The notes beneath the pieces were generated by a model. That model was not told the origin of the DNA. It saw nothing but the letters and a program-made list of their open reading frames with translations, and ran no database searches. A program made the translations under genes and the position numbers. DNA of 14,392 nucleotides from an uncultured Lachnospiraceae bacterium (GTDB taxonomy: Bacteria; Bacillota; Clostridia; Lachnospirales; Lachnospiraceae): positions 1 through 14,392 of the forward strand of contig CAJLRL010000043.1 of NCBI GenBank assembly GCA_905209075.1. The letters are read 5' to 3'. Position 1 is the stretch's first letter, and the number at the start of each line of letters is the position of its first letter. Positions 1-7,612 of the stretch are shown in pieces.

Positions 1-1
1 G

Positions 2-232
2 TATTTCCAACATATCCGTGAGAAGTATAACAGTATTTACAAAGTACAAATGCCTTGCATTACACCTCATGTTTGCAGACACACCTTCTGCTCTAATATG
101 GCAAAGTCTGGTATGAACCCAAAAACATTACAATATATTATGGGACATTCAGATATAGGAGTTACCATTAATACATATACTCATTTACAATTTGAGGATG
201 CCTTAGAAGAGATGAAAAAGGTTGTGGGCTAA
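2..232 (+). CDS. Tyrosine recombinase (ICE/Tn916-type integrase), C-terminal end
   Basis: This is the last 76 residues of a site-specific tyrosine recombinase; the open frame continues past the left edge. The visible part holds the catalytic-domain tail in the right order: TPHVCRHTF (the HxxR motif with its following H-T-F), then LQYIMGHS (the conserved G-H-S histidine box), then the nucleophile in NTYTHL. It ends a few residues after the nucleophile, at KKVVG. The family cuts and rejoins DNA through a 3'-phosphotyrosine intermediate to integrate and excise mobile elements. The VCRHTFCSNMA and GHSDIGVT wording is typical of integrases of Tn916-like conjugative elements in Firmicutes. Such int genes usually sit at one end of the element, so the element boundary should lie shortly downstream, before the phosphatase gene. 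Whether the element is intact cannot be judged from here. Confidence 0.93.
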   Translation, partial: YFQHIREKYNSIYKVQMPCITPHVCRHTFCSNMAKSGMNPKTLQYIMGHSDIGVTINTYTHLQFEDALEEMKKVVG

Positions 233-263
233 AAGGTTTGAAAATAGCCCAGTATTTAGCCCA
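225..263. repeat. Three copies of TAGCCCA/TGGGCTA at the end of int
   Basis: TGGGCTA at 225-231 overlaps the int stop codon. TAGCCCA occurs at 245-251 and again at 257-263, so the set forms one inverted pair and one direct pair with 12-bp periodicity. Tn916-type integrases bind short direct repeats (arm-type sites) just inside the element ends, and these copies are in the right place to be such sites. That role is an inference. The first two copies could also form a 7-bp hairpin at the end of the int message. Confidence 0.4.
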
Positions 264-344
264 AACGAAGGAAAAGTTATGCAAAGTTATTCCAAAATAT
301 GCTAAAAATGTGAACAAAAACACTGTCATAGAAATATTGCAGAA

Positions 345-374
345 TTGTTGCAAGTGCCGAAAATACAGTAAAAT
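345..374 (+). promoter_or_regulatory. Possible sigma-A-type promoter for the phosphatase gene
   Basis: TTGTTG at 345-350 and TAAAAT at 369-374 are separated by 18 bp, 26 bp upstream of the phosphatase start. The -10 box is good and the -35 box is moderate. The rest of 233-400 holds only the TAGCCCA repeats and AT-rich sequence; I see no gene there. Confidence 0.35.
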
Positions 375-400
375 CAAGCATTTAGAGAGGTTTTGGATAT

Positions 401-892
401 ATGATAAAAATACTATTCATCTGCCACGGCAATATCTGCCGCAGCACCATGGCCCAAAGTATCTTCACCCATCTGGTCCACAGACAGCACCTCGATGCTG
501 TTTTCGAGATAGATTCAGCTGCGACCAGCCGTGAGGAAATAGGCAATCCGCCGCACTACGGCACCAAAAACAAACTATACGAGGAACATATCCCTCTTAT
601 TCCACATCGTGCGAGACAGATGACACGCGATGATTATTTGTACTATGACCTTCTGATTGGAATGGACACTGCAAATATCAGGAATATGACAAGGATTGCA
701 GGTGGCAGTGACAGTCAGCAGAAGATATTTAAGCTGCTGTCATTTGCTGATTACGGGACAAATCATAAGCTTATAGCAGCGCATGATGTTGCGGATCCAT
801 GGTATACAGGTGATTTTGATGCGACATTTGATGATGTCATGAGTGGATGCCGGGGCTTGTTAGAATACATCAAAGAGGTGTATAATCTATAG
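401..892 (+). CDS. Low-molecular-weight protein tyrosine phosphatase
   Basis: The protein has 163 residues, normal for the family. The P-loop CHGNICRS begins at residue 8, with catalytic Cys8 and Arg14 in the C-x5-R signature. The general-acid loop appears as ADPWYTGDF with Asp132. In this family the cysteine forms a phosphocysteine intermediate and the aspartate protonates the leaving group. The protein is cytosolic, with no signal peptide or membrane segment. The start at 401 has AGAGAGG ten bases upstream and places the P-loop at its usual N-terminal position. The gene follows the end of an integrated element and stands 78 bp before the next gene. Its substrate cannot be told from the sequence: family members act on phosphotyrosine proteins such as BY-kinases, and no kinase gene is in view. 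Confidence 0.93.
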   Translation: MIKILFICHGNICRSTMAQSIFTHLVHRQHLDAVFEIDSAATSREEIGNPPHYGTKNKLYEEHIPLIPHRARQMTRDDYLYYDLLIGMDTANIRNMTRIAGGSDSQQKIFKLLSFADYGTNHKLIAAHDVADPWYTGDFDATFDDVMSGCRGLLEYIKEVYNL

Positions 893-970
893 CTATAGCA
901 ATTTAAAGAGAATAATAGCAGCGGCTACGGTGCTGAACACAGCTACGATAATTGATTTCAGGAGGCACAA

Positions 971-1516
971 ATGCAATTACAGAATGGAAGACCGACAGAT
1001 ACCACAGGCAGACTGGATAAAGAAATTCGTACATACGATTTTTTGGACAAACTGGGAATCGAATATCAGAGAATAGACCACGAGGCGGCATTTACGATGG
1101 AGGTTTGTGAGGAGATTGACAAGACGCTCGGCGCAACGATCTGCAAGAATCTTTTTCTGTGCAACCGCCAGAAAACTGATTTTTACCTGCTCATGATACC
1201 GGGAGACAAGATCTTTAAGACAAAAGAGCTTTCGCACCAGATAGGAAGTGCAAGGCTTTCGTTTGCAAGTCCGCAGGATATGGAAAAATATCTGGATATC
1301 ACACCCGGCTCAGTCAGTGTGATGGGGCTGATGAATGATTCTGACAATGCGGTCAGACTTCTGGTGGATGAGGATGTGCTAAAAGGTGAGTGGGTTGGAT
1401 GTCATCCATGCATAAATACATCCAGCCTCAGGATAAAAACAAAGGACATGTTTGGCCCGGTGATAAAGGCCATGCACCATGATATGACAGTGGTAAAATT
1501 AACAGGTGAAGTATAG
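971..1516 (+). CDS. YbaK/ProXp-type aminoacyl-tRNA deacylase
   Basis: This 181-residue cytosolic protein belongs to the YbaK/ProRS-editing-domain family, which hydrolyses mischarged aminoacyl-tRNAs in trans. The family lysine is in ICKNLFL (Lys59), and the substrate-pocket motif GCHPCINTSSL (residues 143-153) carries the GxHP signature. The layout (an N-terminal helix with YDFLDKLGI, then the DHEAAFT strand) is closest to the PrdX/ProX branch, which clears Ala-tRNA(Pro) in Clostridia; INS-like or YbaK-like specificity for other mischarged tRNAs is also possible. A consensus AGGAGG at 960-965, five bases before the ATG, fixes the start. It is followed after 29 bp by the HAD gene, so the two are probably co-transcribed with helD. 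Family membership is certain; the substrate is inferred. Confidence 0.88.
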   Translation: MQLQNGRPTDTTGRLDKEIRTYDFLDKLGIEYQRIDHEAAFTMEVCEEIDKTLGATICKNLFLCNRQKTDFYLLMIPGDKIFKTKELSHQIGSARLSFASPQDMEKYLDITPGSVSVMGLMNDSDNAVRLLVDEDVLKGEWVGCHPCINTSSLRIKTKDMFGPVIKAMHHDMTVVKLTGEV

Positions 1517-1545
1517 TAAAGCCTGGCAGAACGTAAGGAGAAACA

Positions 1546-2196
1546 ATGGTAAAAGCAGTAATATTTGACATGGACGGAACACTCATAGATACGGAGAAAT
1601 ATTATCGTATTTTCTGGCCGATGGCACTTAAGCAATTCGGCTATGAGATGACAGATGAGCAGGCGCTTTCAATGCGAAGCCTCGGGCAGCCGTATGCACC
1701 GCAGCATCTTAAGGATATGTTCCATGATCCGGATATGGATTATGATAAAATCAGGACATATCGGAGAAAAATCATGGAGGAGCATCTGGAAAAGGTGGGT
1801 ATTGAGCTTAAGCCCGGTGCAATTGAGATACTTACATATTTGAAGGAAAAAGGCATTCACAGAGCGATTTCCACAGCGAATGATATAGAAAGGGCTGAGA
1901 AATATCTTAAAAAGATAGGACTTTACGGATATTTTGACAAGATCATCTGTGCACCGATGGTTGAGCACGGAAAACCTGCACCGGACGTATATAAGTTTGC
2001 ATGCAGCGAGCTTGAACTTGCGCCCGAAGAATGTATGGCGGTAGAGGATTCACCAAATGGTGTCAAAAGTGCATACAGTGCAGGCTGCAAGGTTGTAATG
2101 GTGCCTGATCTGACACAGCCTGAGGATGAACTTAGAAAAATGCTTTATGCATGTGTTGGCAGGATAGATGAAATAAAAAATATACTGGTTGACTAA
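1546..2196 (+). CDS. HAD-family hydrolase, beta-phosphoglucomutase-like
   Basis: This is a 216-residue HAD protein with all four motifs. Motif I is FDMDGT with Asp8 as nucleophile and Asp10 as acid/base. Motif II is in AISTAND (Ser109/Thr110). Motif III is Lys143 in HGKPAPDVY, and motif IV is AVEDSPNGV with Glu167 and Asp168. The cap lies between motifs I and II (about residues 16-90), which makes it subfamily I, like beta-phosphoglucomutase, phosphoglycolate phosphatase and pseudouridine phosphatases. The sequence does not settle whether it is a mutase or a phosphatase; GKPAPDVY and EDSPNGV occur in both. AAGGAG at 1535-1540 supports the start. The gene sits 29 bp after the deacylase and 23 bp before helD, which suggests one transcript. 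Confidence 0.9.
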   Translation: MVKAVIFDMDGTLIDTEKYYRIFWPMALKQFGYEMTDEQALSMRSLGQPYAPQHLKDMFHDPDMDYDKIRTYRRKIMEEHLEKVGIELKPGAIEILTYLKEKGIHRAISTANDIERAEKYLKKIGLYGYFDKIICAPMVEHGKPAPDVYKFACSELELAPEECMAVEDSPNGVKSAYSAGCKVVMVPDLTQPEDELRKMLYACVGRIDEIKNILVD

Positions 2197-2219
2197 AAAC
2201 AGTTCTGACAGGAGGGAAA

Positions 2220-5200
2220 ATGGGCAGCGAAAATATATTACCGGGAATCTCACTAAAAGATGAAAATAAGCAGCTGGAGAATATTATAGATATTGCACAG
2301 GAAAATCTGGACAACGCACGAAGATCAGTCGAAAAATTAAATGAAGATCTGAGCGATCTGCGGGAAGTCTATGACGCTCAGGACAAAGAAGGTCTTGTAT
2401 TGTGGAATAATGCAGCTGCCCAGCTTGAGGAAAATAAAAGAAATGTACTCAGATGTGAAAAGGCGCGGAAGAAACCATATTTTGGAAGGATAGATTTCAA
2501 AGATCCAAAGCAAAAAGATGAGGAAGCATACTATATAGGCAGAGTTGGGATAGCAAAAAATGCATCAGAACCTGTTGTTATAGACTGGAGAGCGCCTATT
2601 GCATCGGTTTATTATGAAAACAGCCTTGGACCATGCAAATATACGGTAAGCTCTGAGGGCACATTTGAGATAGATCTTAAAAGAAAAAGAACATATGAAA
2701 TAGCAGATGATAAACTGGTCGATTTTTTTGATTCAGATGTTGTGGCAAATGATGAACTGCTGACAAAATATCTGGCAAAAAATAAAAAGGCGGTACTTGG
2801 CGAGATTATTGCGACAATACAGCAGGAACAGAACATGATAATACGCAGATCCCCCAAGACGAATATTATAGTGCAGGGAGTTGCAGGCTCAGGAAAGACA
2901 ACAGTTGCGATGCACAGGATATCGTACATTTTATATAATTATGCAGAGGATTTCAGACCGGAGGATTTTTACATTATAGGAAGCAACAGGATACTGCTTA
3001 ATTACATCACAAGTGTATTGCCGGAACTTGATGTGTACGGAATAAAGCAGATGACGATGGAACAGCTTTTTATAAGGCTGTTGTATGAGGACTGGGATGA
3101 TAAAAAATATAAAGTATGTAATGTCAGAAAAGATGACACCGGAAATTACATAAAGGGAAGCAGAAAATGGTTTGGACAGCTGGAAGGATTCTGCAGTGAA
3201 TATGAGAAAAAATGTATTTCTTCAAAAGAAGTATATATGGAAAAGACAAACACACTTCTTGTTGGAAAAGTGCTTGTTGACACATATTTAAAAGATAATC
3301 CGCTCATGTCGATGCAGAGTAAGATCCATATGCTCAATGAGATAATCTACTCAAAATACGAAAATGAGGTGCTTGGCAGGGAAGTTATGTTCCCGGCTAA
3401 GGAGCGGAAAATCCTTGACAAAAAATATAAATATTTTTATGGAAAAGACGACTGGAAGGGCTCAATATATGAGCTTTATAATGAATTTCTTAAAAGCCAG
3501 GCAGAAAACGGATATGACATTGATATTCCGGAAGATGAATTTGATGTCTATGATCTGGCGGCACTTGCGTACATTTATAAAAGAATAAAGGAAACTGATC
3601 CGGTAAGGGAGGCGAGCCATGTCGTGATCGATGAGGCGCAGGATTTTGGAATGATGGCATATTGCTGCCTGCATTATTGTTTAAGAAACTGCACATACAC
3701 GATCATGGGTGATACATCCCAGAATATTTATTTTAAGTATGGATTAAATGACTGGGAAGACTTGAAGACACTGATACTTACGGGAACATATGATGCGTTT
3801 GGACTGCTCAGAAAAAGTTATAGAAATACGGTTGAGATATCAAACTTTGCTACAGAAATCTTAAGACATGGTGATTTTTCTATTTATCCGGTTGAACCGA
3901 TAATACGTCATGGAAACCCGGTAAAAATAACAGAATACGGAAATGTCCGCTCACTTATTGCCGGTGCGGCAGAAACAATAACAGGATGGCAGAAGGATGG
4001 ATTTGAAACGATAGCGGTCGTATGCCGTGATGAACGTGAAGCAAAAAAAGTATCGGAAGAATTAAAAAAATATATAGACATCGCAGATGAAGATCTTAAC
4101 ACGACAGAATTTGGCGATGGTGTCATGGTGCTTCCTGTTGCGTATACGAAAGGTCTTGAATTTGATGCGGTTTTACTTTTTGACCCGTCAGAGAGGAAAT
4201 ATCCATCGGATGACGGAAATGTAAAATTATTATATGTTGCGGCTACGCGTGCTCTGCATGAACTTGCAGTTTTACACAGAGGAAAACTGACGGAGCTTAT
4301 CGCAAAGCCTGCGCCGAAAGACAAGCATCAGGAAGAATTTGCTCCGGAGTCTCTTACAAAGGCAAAAGAATATGAAAAAAAGACTTTTACAGAAAAAGAG
4401 ATTCTGCAGCAACAGAGAATCTATGGCAAAAAGGAAATGGATGCCAGAGATTACATGGGGCCATCTAAAATCAAATTAAAGCCTGAACAGATTATAAAAA
4501 GTACAGAAGAAGAAATGGTTGATCTGTCAAAATATGCAGGAAAACCGAAAAGCCAACATGTGAAAAACGTTGATAAAAAGCCGGTCGCAAGAATAACATC
4601 TGCGTCAAATGTGGATAAAGCAATAAAACAACAGGGGGATGTGTTGATAAACCAATCTCCGTACAGCTATGGTGCAATACCGGACAATGCGCTGCTTCGA
4701 ATAAAAGGACATTCGAAAGGCAGATTTGCAGTAAAATGGCTTAAAAAGACGAAATCGCATGTTGAGATAGCAAGCTTTGCAGGCATACTTTATATCACAC
4801 CTATAACCCCGGAGATAATAAGGATCACATTCACAAGTGGAACGAAACCTCATGATACATGCTGGGTAGCGCAGGCAAAATCCCATTTTAAGTGGAGCGC
4901 AAAAGAATCACGATCACTCATTGAGATAGCAACTGAAAAAGTAGTGCTTAGAATAGAAAAAGCAAATGGTGCGATAAAATATATGACACCTGAACGCAAA
5001 ATACTCGTATGTGAAAACGAAAAAGAGCCAAGAATACTCTCAGATGGTGAAAGCTATGTATTTTTTGACTGGGAAAGATCAGAAAAGATAAAGTCAAAAG
5101 GTATTCTTCACACAGACTTGTCAGATCTGACATCAAAAGCAAAATATATATCATTTGGACAAAGACCGATGAGACTTCCGCTTATAGTATCATCAAAAGG

Positions 5201-5369
5201 ATATGGAATCGCTCCGGCAAGTGCAAGGACAGCACTTGTCTGCAACATAAAAACTTATGGACAATATATTTATGCTGATGGTGATACACAAAGTGATTAT
5301 TACTTTATATATGGCGCAGGAGCGGGCAGAGTGATTGAATTGTACAACAATAATTTTCAGCATGCATAA
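2220..5369 (+). CDS. helD: HelD-type RNA polymerase recycling helicase with a GH31 N-domain-like C-terminal extension
   Basis: The protein has 1049 residues, whereas HelD proteins are usually about 700-780. Residues 12-90 form a charged coiled coil, the arm that HelD inserts into RNA polymerase. The UvrD-like motor follows: Walker A QGVAGSGKTT (219-228), a HelD-type insertion (about 290-460), Walker B VVIDEAQDF (468-476), GDTSQNIY (498-505), the SYRN arginine (535), AYTKGLEFD (641-649) and LYVAATRAL with Arg677. HelD normally ends near here. A charged Lys/Glu-rich linker (about 695-815) follows, then about 230 residues of beta-rich sequence with PLIVSSKGYGI, TYGQYIYADGD and DYYFIYGA. These are typical of the galactose-mutarotase-like N-domain of glycoside hydrolase family 31. 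The frame stops just where a GH31 catalytic barrel would begin. AGGAGGG at 2210-2216 fixes the start. HelD removes RNA polymerase from DNA using ATP; the role of the extension is unknown. Confidence 0.9.
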   Translation: MGSENILPGISLKDENKQLENIIDIAQENLDNARRSVEKLNEDLSDLREVYDAQDKEGLVLWNNAAAQLEENKRNVLRCEKARKKPYFGRIDFKDPKQKDEEAYYIGRVGIAKNASEPVVIDWRAPIASVYYENSLGPCKYTVSSEGTFEIDLKRKRTYEIADDKLVDFFDSDVVANDELLTKYLAKNKKAVLGEIIATIQQEQNMIIRRSPKTNIIVQGVAGSGKTTVAMHRISYILYNYAEDFRPEDFYIIGSNRILLNYITSVLPELDVYGIKQMTMEQLFIRLLYEDWDDKKYKVCNVRKDDTGNYIKGSRKWFGQLEGFCSEYEKKCISSKEVYMEKTNTLLVGKVLVDTYLKDNPLMSMQSKIHMLNEIIYSKYENEVLGREVMFPAKERKILDKKYKYFYGKDDWKGSIYELYNEFLKSQAENGYDIDIPEDEFDVYDLAALAYIYKRIKETDPVREASHVVIDEAQDFGMMAYCCLHYCLRNCTYTIMGDTSQNIYFKYGLNDWEDLKTLILTGTYDAFGLLRKSYRNTVEISNFATEILRHGDFSIYPVEPIIRHGNPVKITEYGNVRSLIAGAAETITGWQKDGFETIAVVCRDEREAKKVSEELKKYIDIADEDLNTTEFGDGVMVLPVAYTKGLEFDAVLLFDPSERKYPSDDGNVKLLYVAATRALHELAVLHRGKLTELIAKPAPKDKHQEEFAPESLTKAKEYEKKTFTEKEILQQQRIYGKKEMDARDYMGPSKIKLKPEQIIKSTEEEMVDLSKYAGKPKSQHVKNVDKKPVARITSASNVDKAIKQQGDVLINQSPYSYGAIPDNALLRIKGHSKGRFAVKWLKKTKSHVEIASFAGILYITPITPEIIRITFTSGTKPHDTCWVAQAKSHFKWSAKESRSLIEIATEKVVLRIEKANGAIKYMTPERKILVCENEKEPRILSDGESYVFFDWERSEKIKSKGILHTDLSDLTSKAKYISFGQRPMRLPLIVSSKGYGIAPASARTALVCNIKTYGQYIYADGDTQSDYYFIYGAGAGRVIELYNNNFQHA

Positions 5370-5377
5370 AAATTATG

Positions 5378-5406
5378 TTGAGAATTATAAAATCCTCTGA
5401 TAAAAT
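5378..5406 (+). promoter_or_regulatory. Strong sigma-A promoter abutting the ABC-F start codon
   Basis: TTGAGA (5378-5383), a 17-bp spacer and TAAAAT (5401-5406) with an extended -10 TG at 5398-5399 make a near-consensus vegetative promoter. The -10 box ends only six bases before the ATG at 5413, so transcription should begin on or within a base or two of the start codon. No Shine-Dalgarno sequence lies in the 40 bases upstream. Confidence 0.65.
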
Positions 5407-5412
5407 AGCGAC

Positions 5413-6972
5413 ATGAGTATATTAAACGTAGAACATTTAAGTCACGGATTTGGTGACAGAGCAATTTTTGAAGATGTATCCTTTAGACTTTTAAAGGGTG
5501 AACACATAGGTCTTGTCGGTGCGAACGGAGAGGGAAAATCTACCTTTATGAACATAATCACCGGCAAACTCATGCCGGATGAGGGCAAAATAGAATGGGC
5601 AAAAAACGTAAGAGTCGGATATCTTGACCAGCACACTGTTCTTGAAAAAGGAATGACCATCGGATCAGTTCTTAGATCAGCATTTGATTTCCTGTTTGAC
5701 ATGGAAACACAGATGAATGGAATATATGAGAAGCTAGGGGAGGCTTCACCGGAAGAAATGGACGATATGATGGCAGAAGCAGGAACATTGCAGGATCTTC
5801 TTACAATGCATGACTTTTACATGATCGATTCAAAGGTCGAGGAGGTCGCAAGGGCACTTGGACTTTTAGATCTGGGACTGGATAAGGATGTAACAGACTT
5901 AAGCGGAGGCCAGAGGACGAAGGTTCTGATGGCGAAACTATTGTTAGAGAAACCGGACATATTACTGCTTGATGAGCCAACTAACTATCTTGATGTAGAG
6001 CATATCGAGTGGCTCAAGAGGTACCTGAACGATTATGAGAACGCATTCATACTGATCTCTCATGATGTGCCATTTTTAAACAGCGTGGTAAACCTCATAT
6101 ATCACATGGACAACCGCCAGTTAAACAGATATGTGGGTGACTATGACAAATTCATGGAAGTATATGAGATGAAGCGGGCCCAGCTTGAGGCAGCTTACAA
6201 CAAGCAGCAGCAGGAGATAAGGGATTTAAAGGACTTTGTTGCCAGGAACAAGGCAAGAGTTGCCACGAGAAATATGGCAATGTCACGTCAGAAAAAACTT
6301 GATAAGATGGATGTCATAGAACTTGACCGTGATAAACCAAAGCCTGAATTTAATTTCAAAGAGGCGCGGACTCCTGGCCGATACATATTTCAGACAAAGG
6401 GAATTGTTATCGGATATGACAAAAATGATCCTCTTTCATGCCCTCTTGACCTTGAGATGGAAAGAGGACAGAAGATCGTCCTTACAGGAGCAAACGGAAT
6501 AGGAAAGACCACACTTTTAAAGAGCATCCTCGGACTTATTAAACCGCTTGAGGGAAATGTTGAACTTGGAGATTATCTGGAGATAGGATACTTTGAGCAG
6601 GAAATGGATCAGTCCGTTTCAAACACCTGTATAGAGGAAATATGGTCAGAGTTTCCATCATTTTCACAGTATGAGGTGCGAAGCGCACTTGCAAAATGCG
6701 GGCTAATGACAAAGCATATAGAAAGTCTGGTCCGGGTATTAAGCGGAGGCGAACAGGCGAAGGTACGCCTTTGTAAGCTTATAAACAGACCTACTAATAT
6801 CCTGCTCCTTGATGAACCGACCAACCACCTTGATGTGGAGGCAAAGGACGAGCTTAAGAGAGCATTAAAAGAATATAAGGGAAGCATCCTTATGGTATGT
6901 CATGAGCCGGATTTTTATGAAGGACTTGCGACAGATGTGTGGGACTGCTCAGAGTGGACCACCCGCCTGTAA
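5413..6972 (+). CDS. ABC-F family ATPase, YfmM-like
   Basis: This 519-residue protein has two ABC cassettes and no membrane domain. Cassette 1 has Walker A GANGEGKST (36-44), signature LSGGQRTKV (163-171) and Walker B ILLLDEPTN (183-191). Cassette 2 has GANGIGKTT (359-367), LSGGEQAKV (443-451) and ILLLDEPTN (463-471). The long linker between them (about 235-330), with a basic Lys/Arg/Gln helix pair, is the P-site tRNA-interacting motif region of ABC-F proteins. These act on the ribosome, either as housekeeping translation factors (EttA/YfmM/YbiT type) or in resistance through ribosome protection. Wording and length match the housekeeping YfmM-like branch best. The second cassette has CHEPDFY at the switch position instead of the common SHD. 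The start is fixed by alignment with the family (MSILNVEHLSHGFGDRAIF), although no ribosome site precedes it. Confidence 0.93.
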   Translation: MSILNVEHLSHGFGDRAIFEDVSFRLLKGEHIGLVGANGEGKSTFMNIITGKLMPDEGKIEWAKNVRVGYLDQHTVLEKGMTIGSVLRSAFDFLFDMETQMNGIYEKLGEASPEEMDDMMAEAGTLQDLLTMHDFYMIDSKVEEVARALGLLDLGLDKDVTDLSGGQRTKVLMAKLLLEKPDILLLDEPTNYLDVEHIEWLKRYLNDYENAFILISHDVPFLNSVVNLIYHMDNRQLNRYVGDYDKFMEVYEMKRAQLEAAYNKQQQEIRDLKDFVARNKARVATRNMAMSRQKKLDKMDVIELDRDKPKPEFNFKEARTPGRYIFQTKGIVIGYDKNDPLSCPLDLEMERGQKIVLTGANGIGKTTLLKSILGLIKPLEGNVELGDYLEIGYFEQEMDQSVSNTCIEEIWSEFPSFSQYEVRSALAKCGLMTKHIESLVRVLSGGEQAKVRLCKLINRPTNILLLDEPTNHLDVEAKDELKRALKEYKGSILMVCHEPDFYEGLATDVWDCSEWTTRL

Positions 6973-7020
6973 AATGTACTCTCGGAATACCTCGTTTGAA
7001 GAAGATTCCGAGAGTACATT
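6973..7020. terminator. 16-bp perfect inverted repeat after the ABC-F gene
   Basis: AATGTACTCTCGGAAT (6973-6988) and its exact reverse complement (7005-7020) surround a 16-nt loop, starting right after the ABC-F stop codon. The stem is long and perfect, but no T-run follows on the plus strand and only TTTT on the minus strand. It may be a weak terminator or a 3' end stabiliser, or it may separate expression of the ABC-F gene and the small gene downstream. Confidence 0.5.
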
Positions 7021-7042
7021 AAATATAAACGGAGGATAACGG

Positions 7043-7498
7043 ATGAGTTATAGAACAGAAAATGAATTTACACACTTTAAGTTTTCAGATGTACATGTAA
7101 GTGATATTATGATGAGCTTTGGTACATTTAAAATATGTCTTGATAACGTCATAATAAAATCAGAAAATTCCTGCAACAGAGATATACGTGATATGCGTAC
7201 AAACGGACTTGTTTTAAAGCTTGAGGATGCAGATATCATTTCCTTTGTCAAAGAGGGCTTTAAGACATATGATGCCGATGGTAATCTAAAGAGCACCACC
7301 CCGGATGAAGAGATAGAAGAGTCTGACTATATTGAGACCTTCAATAATTTTCTCGATGGGTACGCTTTTCTCATAGAAAAAGAAAATCAAAATTACACGT
7401 TTGTATTTGATGGCACGGACGAGCGTACATATACAATGATCATTTCGGCATCAAAGGATGTTTGTGAGTGGGAACGCTTCATGAATATCGAGGCGTAA
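7043..7498 (+). CDS. Unrecognised small acidic protein
   Basis: I do not recognise this 151-residue protein. It has no signal peptide, membrane segment, cysteine cluster or obvious catalytic motif. It is rich in Asp and Glu, with alternating hydrophobic and charged stretches that suggest mostly beta structure in residues 10-70 and 105-135, and an acidic patch around 85-95 (PDEEIEES). GGAGG at 7032-7036, six bases upstream of the ATG, is a good ribosome site, so it is very probably translated. It lies after the hairpin following the ABC-F gene and before the polymerase promoter, so it may depend on read-through from the ABC-F promoter. It could be a lineage-specific cytosolic protein; no function is proposed. 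Confidence 0.75.
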   Translation: MSYRTENEFTHFKFSDVHVSDIMMSFGTFKICLDNVIIKSENSCNRDIRDMRTNGLVLKLEDADIISFVKEGFKTYDADGNLKSTTPDEEIEESDYIETFNNFLDGYAFLIEKENQNYTFVFDGTDERTYTMIISASKDVCEWERFMNIEA

Positions 7499-7544
7499 GA
7501 GAACAGATAATTATTCACGGTCACATTTGCATGATGTACAATTC

Positions 7545-7553
7545 TGATAGAAT
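7545..7553 (+). promoter_or_regulatory. Extended -10 promoter upstream of dinB
   Basis: TGATAGAAT is an extended -10 box (TG at 7545-7546, TAGAAT at 7548-7553). A TTGCAT at 7527-7532 is only 15 bp away, so the promoter probably relies on the extended -10. It would give a leader of about 50 nt to the start at 7613. I saw no clear LexA/SOS box of the GAAC-N4-GTTC type around it. Confidence 0.45.
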
Positions 7554-7612
7554 ATAGAAATATTGATACGTCATGCAACTTAGTGATTAAATTGCCGGGA
7601 AAGGAGAGCATT

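Noticed and set aside
238..534. 98-residue plus-strand open frame overlapping the phosphatase start
   Set aside because: It is out of frame with the clear phosphatase gene, has no ribosome site and shows no protein-like pattern.
4605..4886. Minus-strand 93-residue frame within helD
   Set aside because: It is a shadow frame inside a well-supported gene, without start signals.
2220..5369. HelD and the C-terminal domain as two genes joined by sequencing error
   Set aside because: The frame is continuous with a plausible charged linker, and there is no ribosome site or start near the domain boundary. An assembly error cannot be excluded without reads.
7583..7612. Longer dinB start from a GTG
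   Set aside because: There is no ribosome site for it, while AAAGGAG precedes the ATG at 7613 and the catalytic Asp spacing fits the shorter form.
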